From Chondrinema litorale (lineage in GTDB: Bacteria; Bacteroidota; Bacteroidia; Cytophagales; Flammeovirgaceae), in contig NZ_CP111043.1 of the NCBI RefSeq assembly GCF_026250525.1, positions 4,415,001 through 4,479,000 of the forward strand: 64,000 nucleotides of DNA. Direction: 5' to 3'. Positions 17,301 to 27,500 of the stretch are shown in pieces (position 1 is the first letter of the stretch; every line of letters begins with the position of its first letter). Under the pieces are notes generated by a model. That model saw nothing but the letters and a program-made list of their open reading frames with translations. It ran no database searches and was not told the DNA's origin. The translations under genes were made by a program, and so were the position numbers.

Positions 17301-18912
17301 GAATGATGGTGATGGAACATTCACCAACAGCAATCAATTCTTAGGAGAAGAGAATACTTATAGCTTAACTACAGCAGATTTAGATACCGATGGCGACAAC
17401 GATTTAATTTTTGCTAATAGGTATGATGCAGTAGAAATCTGGTTTAATGACGGAAATGGAAATTTTGAGAATTCTATGCAGCAATTAAACTATGAAGACA
17501 CTCGCAAGCTTGCTGCAGCTAAAATTGACGATGATGCAGATATAGATCTATTCATTATAAGTAATGATGAATATAACCATGTTTGGCTCAATAATTCAAA
17601 GCCATCTGGTGTACAGCTAGCAAATAACAAGTGCTCTGAGAATCAAACTTCTGGCTATTTTATTTCTACGCTTAAAGCAATGGATATCGATACATGGGAT
17701 GAGCATACTTTTGTATTGGAATCAGGAGTAGTAGATAATGACAATTTCTATATAAGTAATGATTCTCTGTTTAGCAACACATCTTTCAATTATGAAAGTA
17801 GAAGTAGGTATACTATTGAAATTACTGTAAGCGATAAACAAGGAGCTTCAGTTATTACTCCACTTAAAATCTATATTACAGATATTAATGAAACTCCAAC
17901 ATTTTCAATTGCTGAAAAAGAGGTAGTTCAATATGGTGAAGAAAGTGTTGATGTTCTCATTTCAAATATTAATAGTGGTGATGATAATTATCAAAGCTTA
18001 TCATTCTCTATTAATTCGATATTAAGTGATTCTTCTTTGATTGCCGATGCTTACTTTAGTTATTATTCACCAAATGAATATGGCTATTTGCACTTAGATT
18101 TAAAAGAGGCCGCTTTTGGTTCAGAGCAAATTGAAATTTTATTAAAAGATAATGGAGATACAACTTTAGGAGGAGTCAATCAATCAACAAAAAGTTTTGT
18201 GATTGAAATTGCTGAACCAGTTTTATCTGATATAGAAATTAAATTTTGCAATGCCGATACCATCAATATTCTATTAACTGAGTTTGAAGGTTATTACTGG
18301 TACAATTCCTTAACTTCTGATTCTGCCTTTTATCAAGGAACAAGTTTTACCTCTTTTCTCCAAGGTGATACAACGTTTTATGTAACTCCAATCTCTAGTA
18401 ATGGAGAAGTAGTTTCTACAAGGCAATTAGTTTCTTTAAGTCTTACAGAAAAAGAAATAATTACTCCAACATTATCTGGTGATATATTGAGTGTGGCAAA
18501 TGGATATATAAATTACCAATGGTATTTTAATGATATTTTACTTTCTGATGAGACCAATGCAGATTTGGTTGTAGTTGATTCAGGTTTCTACTATGTCGAA
18601 GTAACAAATGAGAGTGGATGTGTAATCACTTCAGAAAAAGTAAATGTTGATTTAACTTCAACTATAGTAGAAGAAGTGGTAATTAGCTCATACCCAAATC
18701 CTGCAGATGATTATATACAATTAAGTTCTGAAGACATTGTTTTGACAGGCGCACTTATACAAATTTACGATTTATCAGGCGAGTTAGAGATATCTTTTGA
18801 GAGTGAAGTCGAAAATCCTATTATTGATTTAACTGCTCTTAAAACAGGCTTTCATATTATACACATCATAAAAGATGGAGAGGTTTATACTGAGAGAATT
18901 TTGAAAGGATAA
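14356..18912 (+). CDS. large secreted adhesin-like protein: cadherin-like repeats, FG-GAP block, T9SS sorting domain
   Basis: A 1518-residue secreted protein. A signal peptide occupies about residues 1-27. A His/Lys-rich tract (about 28-58) contains a duplicated QKDHKH unit and could bind metal or polyanions. Cadherin-like repeats follow to about 740, with recurring phrases such as ISNDSLFTN and IEVINEN. Next come about seven FG-GAP/VCBS repeats (about 760-1085) with calcium-loop sequences such as DFDNDGDNDVLVAN. Another cadherin-like unit follows, then a PKD/Ig-like stretch, and a C-terminal type IX secretion signal beginning SSYPNPADDYIQL and ending in a basic LKG tail. Expected at the cell surface or released, probably in adhesion or glycan binding. 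The propeller-like block sits inside the cadherin array. Confidence 0.88.
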   Translation: MNKNYLFSLLSFMVLFLILFDSEIAVSQKKHHSNNKYQKDHKHQKDHKHHKKHDKKKDGNLELVSVCSDSPNDYCRWQINNPNNYEIKVLWYLYGSKQKDIFTAKPGENFFETKTRHGHNVAVVKWKKKEKKNNHWKWGKWVTISEKASFEQCINETIEFNLEGNEILENKPSGTTIGVLSSSDTLSQYEYELIEGEADNAKFTIIGKVLFSFTTFDYELQDTYSIKVKAVNTDTGEEEVLEFEIFILNNKVRPYNIQLSSNSVEEFLPVNTLVADITVLDSTENDVHQLELAEVEELNENEFFSVKDHQLFTSKEFNYRAFSQAIIYIKATDVEGDTLVKSLKIEILNVPDPPLDLAISQQAFSEYTAIGEVIAEMSSTDRDSLDRHIYSITELDTLPFTIDENKLVLKEKVDFSSAPFFDFNLIATDLDGDTVSRNFRIEVINENVAPEDISLTNSDLNELGEIGDFVSVINVVDQNIEDSHQLELLSGNESFYISNDSLFTNRRFYFQEETIVTISIRATDPDGEVFEKEFTIIVNDVTDAPTGLSLSSNKIYENLPAISAVGIFSTIDENDKDVFTYKLISGTSYDFGAFIIDGNRLLSAGSFNYQTKSSYKIAVRVTDLAGDSYEKEFDIQVNNIVQAPSDITLVTANPIFENVEAPAFLGKIEVEDSDNSTKPQLEILASTDKDDYQYFYLIDDSLFTNASFDFETQSSYVILVQATDEDNAVLAKEIQINITDVNESGSGFFSETEDLQESNSVNVILEDFDNDGDNDVLVANQGAQSSLWLNDGLGNFTLSSNNFDTKPTFDIATADFDNDGDLDIVFANWNDYNTLWLNDGSGNFTKSLAILGKNYGLSIIAQDIDGDTDNDIVIGSFNGVNTIWLNNGDATFTQSANSFSSSMTYAILSGDVDNDDDLDIVEIRSGGDQLVWINNGSGVFIQHLEIISTGLNLFNGVLSDLNNDGFVDLGLANPNGANEIWLNDGDGTFTNSNQFLGEENTYSLTTADLDTDGDNDLIFANRYDAVEIWFNDGNGNFENSMQQLNYEDTRKLAAAKIDDDADIDLFIISNDEYNHVWLNNSKPSGVQLANNKCSENQTSGYFISTLKAMDIDTWDEHTFVLESGVVDNDNFYISNDSLFSNTSFNYESRSRYTIEITVSDKQGASVITPLKIYITDINETPTFSIAEKEVVQYGEESVDVLISNINSGDDNYQSLSFSINSILSDSSLIADAYFSYYSPNEYGYLHLDLKEAAFGSEQIEILLKDNGDTTLGGVNQSTKSFVIEIAEPVLSDIEIKFCNADTINILLTEFEGYYWYNSLTSDSAFYQGTSFTSFLQGDTTFYVTPISSNGEVVSTRQLVSLSLTEKEIITPTLSGDILSVANGYINYQWYFNDILLSDETNADLVVVDSGFYYVEVTNESGCVITSEKVNVDLTSTIVEEVVISSYPNPADDYIQLSSEDIVLTGALIQIYDLSGELEISFESEVENPIIDLTALKTGFHIIHIIKDGEVYTERILKG
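14467..14502 (+). repeat. 18-bp tandem repeat, two copies, coding
   Basis: CAAAAGGATCATAAACAT (14467-14484) is followed at once by a copy with a single A-to-G change (14485-14502). Each unit encodes QKDHKH in the His/Lys-rich start of the secreted protein, so the tract could expand or shrink by slippage. Confidence 0.8.
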
Positions 18913-18927
18913 GCTTTGATATATGAT

Positions 18928-18973
18928 AAAAAAAGAAAGGGTCTTTGGAATTCCAAAGACCCTTTCTTTTTTT
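18928..18973. terminator. bidirectional terminator, 23-bp perfect stem
   Basis: The arm at 18928-18950 (seven A, then GAAAGGGTCTTTGGAA) is the exact complement of 18951-18973. The innermost bases form the loop in RNA. It has an A-run on the left and a T-run on the right, so it can end both the secreted-protein gene and the convergent DUF1573 gene. Confidence 0.9.
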
Positions 18974-18984
18974 GGTAAAATTCC

Positions 18985-19374
18985 TTATTCAGGAGTACTA
19001 TCAGATTTTATAACTTGCCCTCTTAGTTTAAGAGTTTTAGTAGTTTCTGATGCATTAGAAGTAATAGTAATGGTTTTGTATACATTACCTGGTCTACCTT
19101 TGCTGTTAAATACCGCTTTAATTTCAGCAGACTCACCTGGCATAATTGGTTCTTTAGGCCACTGCGGAGTAGTACATCCGCAAGATGCTCTTACATTTTC
19201 AATTACAATAGGTGCATCACCAGTATTTTCAAAAGCGAAAACATGCTCGGCAAGTTCTCCTTCTTTAATGTCTCCAAAATTGTGTTCTAATTCTTCAAAA
19301 GAAAAAACTCCTTGTGCTAAAGAAATAGTAGTTGCTGCAATGAATAAGAATAGAAAAGAAAATAAATGCTTCAT
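18985..19374 (-). CDS. DUF1573 domain protein, exported
   Basis: A 129-residue protein with a signal peptide (MKHLFSFLFLFIAATTISLA). The remainder is one DUF1573 domain with the family marks FSFEELEHNFGDIKEGE, FENTGDAPIVIENVRASCGCTTP and a closing beta-rich LKLRGQV. The two cysteines of SCGC are conserved in the family and may bind metal or form a disulfide; the function is unknown. The fold is related to immunoglobulin-like ASPM/SPD-2/Hydin domains. It is a single gene, convergent with the large secreted protein and divergent from the M43 protease gene. Confidence 0.9.
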   Translation of the reverse strand: MKHLFSFLFLFIAATTISLAQGVFSFEELEHNFGDIKEGELAEHVFAFENTGDAPIVIENVRASCGCTTPQWPKEPIMPGESAEIKAVFNSKGRPGNVYKTITITSNASETTKTLKLRGQVIKSDSTPE

Positions 19375-19405
19375 AATACTATAAATATCTGTTTATATTA
19401 TATAA

Positions 19406-19413
19406 CAAAACTA
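19406..19413 (-). promoter_or_regulatory. candidate -7 box for the DUF1573 gene
   Basis: The complement reads TAGTTTTG, matching TAnnTTTG, 32 bases before the start codon at 19374. An upstream GGTTTACG could act as a weak -33 element. Confidence 0.4.
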
Positions 19414-19542
19414 GTAACACGTAAACCTTTTTTTAAGTTTAATTGTCAATTTATTACGAATTTGTTTTTGTTTGCTTGCATAATTATAAATTAATTCGCG
19501 AATTAGTTCTACCGCTTTGGTATTTTTTTGATAACGAGGTTT

Positions 19543-21741
19543 ATGTTAAGAAATTTATTAGTGCTGTTATCAGCCAGCTTACTGCTAGTATTCAACGTAC
19601 AAGCGCAAAATATAGATAGGTGTGTTACAATGGAAAAATTATTTCCTGATACACCTCCTGAACAGAGAAAAGAAGCTTTTACAGGTTTCGAAACTTGGTT
19701 GAAAAAAAACATTAGCCAAAAACACCTTAAAAAAGGAACAGAAGAAGCTTCTTCTGTTTATGTAATACCTGTAGTTGTTCATGTGATTCATAATGGTGAG
19801 GATATAGGCGATGGGAGTAATATTCCTGCAGAGCAGGTATTATCTCAAATCGAAGTACTTAACCAAGATTTTAGGAGGCAGAACTCCGATAGAGAAAATA
19901 CACCAGATGTTTTTAATGATGTTGCAGCAGATACAAAAATTGAATTTAGATTAGCTGTAATTGATCCAGAGGGCAATGTCTTAGATGAGCCCGGCATCGA
20001 CAGGTATAATGGTGGACGTGACTCATGGAACGATACACAATTAGATAATGATATTAAGCCACTCACGTCTTGGAACCCAACCAAATACATGAACATATGG
20101 GTTGCAGATTTAGGAAGCTCATTACTAGGTTATTCTTCTTGGCCTAAATCTTCTGGTAACGATGGGGTGCCTATAGAAGCAGGTAATGATAATCAAGATG
20201 GGGTTGTAATTAACAATCTAGTATTTGGCTCTAACTATACCAATTATGGTTCTTTCGATAATCTATCTGATGATAGGTATGATCGAGGTAGAACTTGTAC
20301 TCACGAAGTAGGGCACTTTTTTGCATTGTTGCATCCTTGGGGTGTAGTAGGTGGATGTAGCGATGATGATTATTGTGACGATACTCCCACAACAAGTTCT
20401 GATAGAGATGATGTTTTTAGTCCATGTGAATTTCCTGACCCTGATAAGCCAAATACATGTACTGATGATGAAAATGACCTGCCTGATATGTTCCAGAATT
20501 TTATGGATTATACGGCAGATGCTTGTATGAACCTTTTTACTATGCAACAGTCAGAGAGAATGCAAGCTGTAATGGAAAACTCACCTAATCGTAACGAACT
20601 ATTAAGTTCGCAGGTAATTACACCACATTTTGCTCCATCAAACCTTGTAATTACTGGTAATGCATTAGAAGGGTATACTATAGAATGGACGGATAATAGC
20701 TTAAATGAATCTGGTTTTATAATTGAAGTTTCAACTGATCCTTATAGTGGATATACAGCGATTGCTTCAATCCCTGCAAATTATACCAGTTATGAAGCAA
20801 GTCCAGGTGATGGTGTTTTTTATTACAGAATAAAGGCGATTAACCAAAGCGGAGAGAGCGACTATTCAAATCCGCAGGCAACTCCAAATATTTTACCTCC
20901 AGATGCGCCAATAAATTTAAGTGTTGTAGAATACAGTCAAGATTCAATTTTAATAAGTTGGGAAAATGTATCTGATCTGGCGACATCAATTGAAATATAT
21001 GTATCAGAAGGAAGCTCAGATAGTTTTGTGTTATGGCTTGATGATGTTTCAGGTAATCAAGATAGCATCTGGGTTACGGGACTAAGTTCAGAAACTTTGT
21101 ATGCGATAAAAATAAGAGGTACAAACTCAGCCGGAGATTCTGATTTTTCTGGAACTGTTCTAGTTACTACTTTGCCTTATCCACCATCGGCTTCTACGGG
21201 CTTAAGTGTATTGTTTGATGATGATTCTCGTAGGTTAAGATTAATCTGGAACGAAACTTCTGATAATGAAGATGGATTTGAAATCTATCGCTCTTTAGAT
21301 TCTTTGTCGGGTTATGAAGAAGTAGCAACTGTAGCTGCAAATACAAGTCAATGGTTAGATATAACTTTTTATCCACCACCTTTATCTTTGTATTATTATA
21401 AGATAAGAGCTTATAACGAAGGTGGTTATTCTGCTTTTTCTAATATTGGTAGATACGATGCTATTTCGGAGTTGGAAGATGCTCCATTAAAAAGTTCTTT
21501 ATTTGTTTATCCAAACCCTGTAAGTGAAGTACTTTACTTAAATGCAGTAATGGATGTAGACCAAGAAGTGCAGGTGTTGTTAACTGATATTACTGGCAAA
21601 GCCTACGAAAACATAGTGATAGAAACTGAAAGTAAAGTACTTTATTATGAGTTTGAAGCAGATAAATACCCTCCAGGTTTATATATAGTGCAAGTAAATA
21701 CTACCAAAGGTCGAGGTGCAATTAAAATTCTGATACAATAG
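19543..21741 (+). CDS. secreted M43-family (cytophagalysin/PAPP-A-like) zinc metalloprotease with FN3 domains and T9SS signal
   Basis: A 732-residue exported protease. The ATG at 19543 begins a signal peptide (MLRNLLVLLSASLLLVFNVQA); an upstream in-frame TTG is less likely. The zinc site HEVGHFFALLH has ligands His254, His258 and His264 and the catalytic Glu255. The Met-turn region (ACMNLFTMQQSERM) follows after a cysteine-rich insert, as in family M43. Two to three fibronectin type III domains lie at about 365-640 (openings APSNLVITG, APINLSVVE, STGLSVLFD). The last roughly 80 residues (FVYPNPVSEVLYLNAVM onward) form a type IX sorting domain. It probably degrades extracellular protein. Confidence 0.92.
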   Translation: MLRNLLVLLSASLLLVFNVQAQNIDRCVTMEKLFPDTPPEQRKEAFTGFETWLKKNISQKHLKKGTEEASSVYVIPVVVHVIHNGEDIGDGSNIPAEQVLSQIEVLNQDFRRQNSDRENTPDVFNDVAADTKIEFRLAVIDPEGNVLDEPGIDRYNGGRDSWNDTQLDNDIKPLTSWNPTKYMNIWVADLGSSLLGYSSWPKSSGNDGVPIEAGNDNQDGVVINNLVFGSNYTNYGSFDNLSDDRYDRGRTCTHEVGHFFALLHPWGVVGGCSDDDYCDDTPTTSSDRDDVFSPCEFPDPDKPNTCTDDENDLPDMFQNFMDYTADACMNLFTMQQSERMQAVMENSPNRNELLSSQVITPHFAPSNLVITGNALEGYTIEWTDNSLNESGFIIEVSTDPYSGYTAIASIPANYTSYEASPGDGVFYYRIKAINQSGESDYSNPQATPNILPPDAPINLSVVEYSQDSILISWENVSDLATSIEIYVSEGSSDSFVLWLDDVSGNQDSIWVTGLSSETLYAIKIRGTNSAGDSDFSGTVLVTTLPYPPSASTGLSVLFDDDSRRLRLIWNETSDNEDGFEIYRSLDSLSGYEEVATVAANTSQWLDITFYPPPLSLYYYKIRAYNEGGYSAFSNIGRYDAISELEDAPLKSSLFVYPNPVSEVLYLNAVMDVDQEVQVLLTDITGKAYENIVIETESKVLYYEFEADKYPPGLYIVQVNTTKGRGAIKILIQ

Positions 21742-21898
21742 TAAATGTAATTATCAAGAATTTTTCGAGTGTAACCGATCACACAGTAGTGGTTATTTTA
21801 AAAATAGCATTAAAAGCACTTGAAATTTAAGGAATTCATAAAAATGACTTCTCTGATGTCAATATCCATTGAAATTTCTTAAACAACTCGATTTTAGT

Positions 21899-21906
21899 TA
21901 ACTTTG
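21899..21906 (+). promoter_or_regulatory. candidate -7 box for the E1 gene
   Basis: TAACTTTG followed by CACA is a good TAnnTTTG match, 123 bases before the ATG at 22029. The leader between them contains GTGTCC (21921) and its complement GGACAC (21960), which may fold or may be chance. The whole intergenic stretch 21742-22028 holds nothing else I can name. Confidence 0.45.
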
Positions 21907-22028
21907 CACAAGATTTTGAAGTGTCCGTACATTTTAACAAAATCATGTGTCTTATATATGGACACTACTAATTTGATCAATTACTAGAATAAGCCGATTC
22001 CTTTTGTTGAAAGCTTAATGATATATAG

Positions 22029-24455
22029 ATGGAAAATAAAGTGCTAGAAAAAGATATAAAGGAACATGAGGGAATGACGAAGGAGGAAATACTTAAAGAC
22101 TACGAGGTAGCTTGCAGAAGCAGACAGGCGAGTCTTTTTGGTAGAAAGGAAGTGTTTATGGGCAAAGCGAAGTTTGGGATTTTTGGTGATGGTAAGGAAG
22201 TAGCCCAGTTAGCAATGGCAAAGTTTTTTCAGCCAGGTGATTTTCGCTCAGGTTATTATCGCGATCAAACATTTATGTTTGCGATAGGTGAATCAAATGA
22301 ACAGCAATTTTTTGCACAATTATATGCCCACACGGATGTAAATGCAGATCCGCACACAGCAGGAAGAGGGATGAACTCTCACTATGCTACCAGAATAGTT
22401 AACAATGATGGAAGCTGGAATAATTTAACCCAGATGAAAAATACATCATCTGATATTTCTCCAACTGCTGCACAAATGCCAAGATTAGTTGGTTTAGGAT
22501 ACGCTTCGAAACTTTATAGAGATAATCCAGAATTACACGAACTAACACAGTTTTCTAATAATGGTAATGAAATAGCATTTGGTACTATTGGTAATGCATC
22601 TTGCGCAGAAGGTATTTTCTTTGAGTCTATTAATGCCGCTGGAGTTCTTAAAATTCCTATGCTAACATCTGTTTGGGATGATGGCTATGGCATTTCTGTT
22701 CCTAACGAATACCAAGTTACCAAGGGTAGTATTTCAGAGATTCTTTCAGGGTTACAAAGAAAAGATAAACAGAGTGATGGTTTTGAGATTTTCGTAGTAA
22801 ATGGCTGGGATTATCCATCACTAGTTAAAGTCTACAAAGAGGCTGCAGAGCTTTGCAGAAAAGAACATGTTCCAGTTATTATTCACGTAGTAGAAGTTAC
22901 TCAACCACAAGGGCATTCTACTTCTGGTTCGCATGAAAGATATAAATCTAAAGAGAGATTAGAGTGGGAGAGAGAGCACGATTGCCTTAAGAAAATGCGA
23001 GAGTGGATACTGAATGAAGGAATTGCATTAGATTCGGAAGTGGATGAAGTAGAAGCCAGAGCCTTAAAAATAGTAAAAGATTCAAGAACAAAAGCTTGGA
23101 AAGCATTTGTAGATGATAATAAAGTAAGTCAAAAATCTGCTTTAAAAATTATTAGTGGTGTCTCGAAACAATTGAGAACCAACAATAAGATTAAAGAGAT
23201 AAAAAAAGAGTTGGAAAAAACTTTGAATCCGATGCGTTCGGATGCGATGAAAGCCGTGAAAAAAACTTTGCGCGCATTAAGATTCGAAGATCCAATACAT
23301 AGAAAAGAATTAATAGAGTGGGTTGAAACAGAAAACGAAGAAAATAAGCAGCGTTTCAATTCTCATTTATATAGTGAATCACCTTTCTCGGCTTTAAATG
23401 TCGAAGAAATTCCTCCACATTACGATGAAAACAGCAATGAAGTAGTAGATGGTAGAGAAGTGGTTCAAGCTTGTTTTGATAGCATTTTAGCAAGAGATCC
23501 AAGAGTTTTCGCAATAGGAGAAGATCTAGGTAAAATCGGAGATGTAAATCAGGGTTTTGCTGGTTTGCAGAATAAGTATGGTGAGTTAAGAGTAACCGAT
23601 ACTGGAATTAGAGAAACTACGATTCTCGGCCAAGGTATTGGGGCTGCACTTAGAGGTTTAAGGCCAATTATAGAGATTCAATATCTGGACTACATCTATT
23701 ATGCTTTGCAAACCATGACTGATGATTTGGCTTGTCTACAATACAGGACCAAAGGTGGACAAACTGCACCAGTAATTATTAGAACTCGTGGTCATAGATT
23801 AGAAGGTATTTGGCATTCAGGTTCACCAATGAGTACCCTGTTGGGTAGCTGCCGAGGTATTTACTTACTAGTTCCAAGAAATATGACCAAAGCTGCTGGA
23901 TTCTACAATACTTTGTTGCAATCTGATGATCCAGCAATTATGATAGAATCTCTTAATGGCTACAGGTTAAAAGAAAGACTACCAGGTAATATTGGTGAAT
24001 TTACTGTGCCTTTAGGTGTGCCAGAAGTGATTAGAGAAGGAAAAGACATAACTGTTGTAACTTATGGTTCTATGTGTAGAATTGTAATGGACGCAGCAGC
24101 ACAGCTAGATGAATTAGGACTTGATGTTGAAGTAATTGATGTGCAAACTCTACTTCCATTCGACAGACATCACAAAATTCTTGATTCTATTAAAAAGACA
24201 AATAGAGTGCTTTTTACAGATGAAGATGTTCCGGGAGGTGCTACAGCTTATATGATGCAAAAAGTGATTGAGGAGCAAGATGCCTACCAATGGTTAGATT
24301 CTAAACCAGTTTGTTTATCTGCTGAGGCTCACAGACCTGCTTATGGTAGCGATGGAGATTATTTCTCTAAACCCAACATTGAAACAATAGTAGATAAGAT
24401 ATATGAAATTTTGCATGAATCTGACCCACAAAGATTCCCTGCATATTTGAAATAA
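22029..24455 (+). CDS. 2-oxoacid dehydrogenase E1, alpha and beta in one chain
   Basis: A thiamine-diphosphate enzyme of 808 residues that decarboxylates a 2-oxoacid and passes the acyl group to a lipoyl E2. The alpha-like half (about 1-400) has the cofactor and metal segment GNASCAEG followed by WDDGYGIS; Asn stands where most relatives have Asp in GDG. A charged helical linker leads to the beta-like half (about 470-805), with AIGEDLGKIGDVNQGF, TDTGIRETTILGQGIG and the closing EAHRPAYGSDGDYFSKP. The sequence fits the branched-chain or pyruvate type; substrate is unproved. Fused E1 chains of this kind are known in Bacteroidota. No E2 or E3 gene is adjacent. It is convergent with icmF across a shared terminator. 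Confidence 0.88.
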   Translation: MENKVLEKDIKEHEGMTKEEILKDYEVACRSRQASLFGRKEVFMGKAKFGIFGDGKEVAQLAMAKFFQPGDFRSGYYRDQTFMFAIGESNEQQFFAQLYAHTDVNADPHTAGRGMNSHYATRIVNNDGSWNNLTQMKNTSSDISPTAAQMPRLVGLGYASKLYRDNPELHELTQFSNNGNEIAFGTIGNASCAEGIFFESINAAGVLKIPMLTSVWDDGYGISVPNEYQVTKGSISEILSGLQRKDKQSDGFEIFVVNGWDYPSLVKVYKEAAELCRKEHVPVIIHVVEVTQPQGHSTSGSHERYKSKERLEWEREHDCLKKMREWILNEGIALDSEVDEVEARALKIVKDSRTKAWKAFVDDNKVSQKSALKIISGVSKQLRTNNKIKEIKKELEKTLNPMRSDAMKAVKKTLRALRFEDPIHRKELIEWVETENEENKQRFNSHLYSESPFSALNVEEIPPHYDENSNEVVDGREVVQACFDSILARDPRVFAIGEDLGKIGDVNQGFAGLQNKYGELRVTDTGIRETTILGQGIGAALRGLRPIIEIQYLDYIYYALQTMTDDLACLQYRTKGGQTAPVIIRTRGHRLEGIWHSGSPMSTLLGSCRGIYLLVPRNMTKAAGFYNTLLQSDDPAIMIESLNGYRLKERLPGNIGEFTVPLGVPEVIREGKDITVVTYGSMCRIVMDAAAQLDELGLDVEVIDVQTLLPFDRHHKILDSIKKTNRVLFTDEDVPGGATAYMMQKVIEEQDAYQWLDSKPVCLSAEAHRPAYGSDGDYFSKPNIETIVDKIYEILHESDPQRFPAYLK

Positions 24456-24474
24456 GAAAAAATGATCAATTATT

Positions 24475-24507
24475 AAAAATCCCGACGAGTACTAGTCGGG
24501 ATTTTTT
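24475..24507. terminator. bidirectional terminator between E1 and icmF
   Basis: AAAAATCCCGAC (24475-24486) pairs with GTCGGGATTTTT (24495-24506) across an 8-base loop, with A and T runs outside. It sits 20 bases after the E1 stop and just before the end of the convergent icmF gene. Confidence 0.9.
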
Positions 24508-24510
24508 GTT

Positions 24511-27500
24511 TTACATATTTCTTCGGTATTGACCACCTACATCAAACAAGGCATGTGTAATTTGCCCTAAAGAACAAATTTTAGTGCATTCCATAAGTTC
24601 TTCAAAAATGTTTTCCTGTTTCAATGCACAATTTTTCAACTTCTCTAAAGCTATTTCGCTTTCAGTTTTATTTCTATTTTGTAAAGATTCTTTATTTAAA
24701 ATCTGAGCTTTCTTTTCTTGTTCTGTTGCTCTAATCACATTTTCTGGAATTACAGTAGGAGAGCCAGAAGAAGAAAGAAAAGTATTTACCCCAACTATCG
24801 GCAGTGAACCATTATGCTTCATGGTTTCATAAAACATAGACTCTTCTTGTATTTTATTTCTTTGATACATGGTTTCCATAGCACCTAAAACACCACCTCT
24901 TTCAGTAATTCTATCAAATTCGACTAAGACAACTTCTTCTACCAAATCGGTCAGTTCTTCAATAATAAAAGAGCCTTGGAGTGGATTTTCATTTTTAGTC
25001 AGCCCTAACTCTTTATTAATAATGAGTTGTATTGCAACTGCTCGCCTTACAGATTCTTCTGTTGGCGTTGTAATCGCTTCATCATAAGCATTGGTATGCA
25101 ATGAGTTACAATTATCATAAATTGCATAAAGTGCCTGCAAGGTAGTTCTTATATCATTAAATGAAATTTCTTGAGCGTGTAAAGATCTACCAGAAGTTTG
25201 AATATGATATTTAAGCTTTTGCGATCTTTCATTACCACCATACTTCAATTTCATGGCTTTAGCCCAAATTCGTCTGGCAACTCTGCCAATTACTGCATAT
25301 TCAGGATCAATTCCGTTTGAGAAGAAATAAGAAAAATTCGGAGCAAAATCATCAATATGCATGCCTCTGCTCAAATAGTATTCGGCAAAGGTAAATCCAT
25401 TGCTTAGTGTAAATGCCAATTGGGTAATCGGGTTGGCACCGGCTTCTGCAATGTGGTACCCAGAGATGGAAACAGAATAGAAGTTTTTTACCTTTTGATT
25501 TATAAAATATTGCTGAACGTCGCCCATGAGTTTAAGCGAAAACTCAGTAGAATAAATGCAGGTATTTTGTGCCTGATCTTCTTTTAATATATCTGCTTGC
25601 ACCGTTCCTCTTACTACAGAAAGTGTATTAGCTTTTATATTTTCATATATCTCTTTCGGTAGAACTTGCTCACCAGTAACTCCCAAAAGCATTAAACCTA
25701 ACCCATTATTACCAGTTGGTAATTCACCATTATAAATAGGTTGTGGTGTTCCTTTTTGCTTATAAATTTCTGCTATTTTAGCTATAGTATTTTCTTCTAA
25801 TCCGTTTTCTTTAATGTAAATCTCACATTGCTGGTCAATAGCAGCATTCATAAAATAGGCACATATCGTAGCCGCCGGACCATTAATTGTCATTGAAACG
25901 GATGTGTTCGGATCAGCCAAATTGAAACCTGAATACAACTTTTTCGCATCATCCAAACAGCAAACACTTACGCCGGAATTGCCAATTTTACCATAAATAT
26001 CTGGTCTCAATCCCGGGTCTTCTCCATATAATGTCACTGAATCAAAAGCTGTAGACAATCTAACGGCATCCTGTTCTAATGATAAATAATGGAATCGTTT
26101 ATTTGTTCGCTCTGGACCACCTTCACCAGCAAACATTCTAGTAGGGTCTTCTCCTTTTCTTTTGAATGGGAAAACTCCGGCCGTAAATGGGAATTCACCC
26201 GGAAAATTCTCCTGTAATTGCCATCTCAAAATGTCTCCTAAGTTTTTAAATCGAGGTGTAGCAATCTTAGGAATTTTTGTATTAGAAAGGCTTTTGGTAA
26301 AAGTCTCTACATCAATATTTTTATTTCTTACTCGATAGGTATACAATTCTTTTTCGTAGGCAGATTTCCTTTCTTCCCAATTATCTAAAAGCTGCTGATT
26401 GTTTTTATCAAGTTTTAAAAGCTCTAGCTCATAAAGTTCTTTAAGTGATTTGTTCAGTGAATCATTGTTAGCTAAATCCAACGCTTTTTTTAACCCAAAT
26501 AAGTTGTCTGCTACTTTTGCCTGTTCTTCAGCGTGTTTATTGTATGTTCTTATCGTTTCAGAAATCTCAGACAGATATCTGGTTCTTTCTGGTGGAATAA
26601 TAAATAGTTTTTGCTGATCAACTTCATTTTCTAATAGCTTGCTATTCCAATTCAATGTGAATTTATCGTTGAGCAAGTCTATTATTTTTTTGTAAAGTTG
26701 ATTCATGCCTTTATCCTGAAACTGGGCGGCAATGGTTCCATAAATTGGCAAATCATCGAGGGAGCTTTCCCAAAGCAAATGGTTACGCTGATATTGTTTT
26801 TTTACAGCTTGTAGCGCATCTAGAGCACCTCTTTTGTCAAACTTGTTTAGGGCGATCAAGTCAGCAAAATCCAGCATATCAATTTTTTCAAGTTGAGTTG
26901 CTGCACCAAACTCTGGTGTCATCACATATAAAGATATATTAGCATGATCTGTAATTTCAGTATCAGATTGACCTATACCTGAGGTTTCGAGAATGATTAA
27001 ATCGTAATTTGCTGCTTTCAGTATATCAAGGCTTTCTTTTACCTGGTTTGATAGTGCCAAATTTGATTGTCTGGTAGCCAAAGAGCGCATGTATACCCGT
27101 TCATCAAAAACAGAATTCATTCTGATACGGTCACCTAAGAGCGCTCCACCTGTTTTTCTTTTAGATGGATCTACAGAAATAATTGCAATTTTTTTATCAT
27201 TAAAGTCCGATAAAAACCTTCTAACTAATTCATCTACCAAACTCGATTTTCCTGCACCACCTGTTCCAGTAACACCTAATACTGGAACTGTTTTTTGTTT
27301 AGATTTAAACTTTAACTCATCTATATATTTCTTAATCTCATCGGGATAATTTTCGGTAGCTGAGATTACTCTCGCGATAGATTTTTTATCTTGTTTGCTA
27401 ATTTTCTTCCATTCTCCATTTAAATCTTTTCCTGTCGGAAAATCGCATGCTTTTAGTATTTCATTAATCATTCCTTGCAGACCAAACTCTCTTCCATCGT

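Noticed and set aside
18923..19384. Plus-strand frame of 153 codons antisense to the DUF1573 gene
   Set aside because: It covers the minus-strand DUF1573 gene and a terminator stem, starts within the hairpin, and has no family-like sequence. It is a shadow.
21921..21965. GTGTCC and GGACAC arms before the E1 gene as an operator or riboswitch
   Set aside because: Only six pairs across 33 bases; no known riboswitch core is seen. Could be chance.
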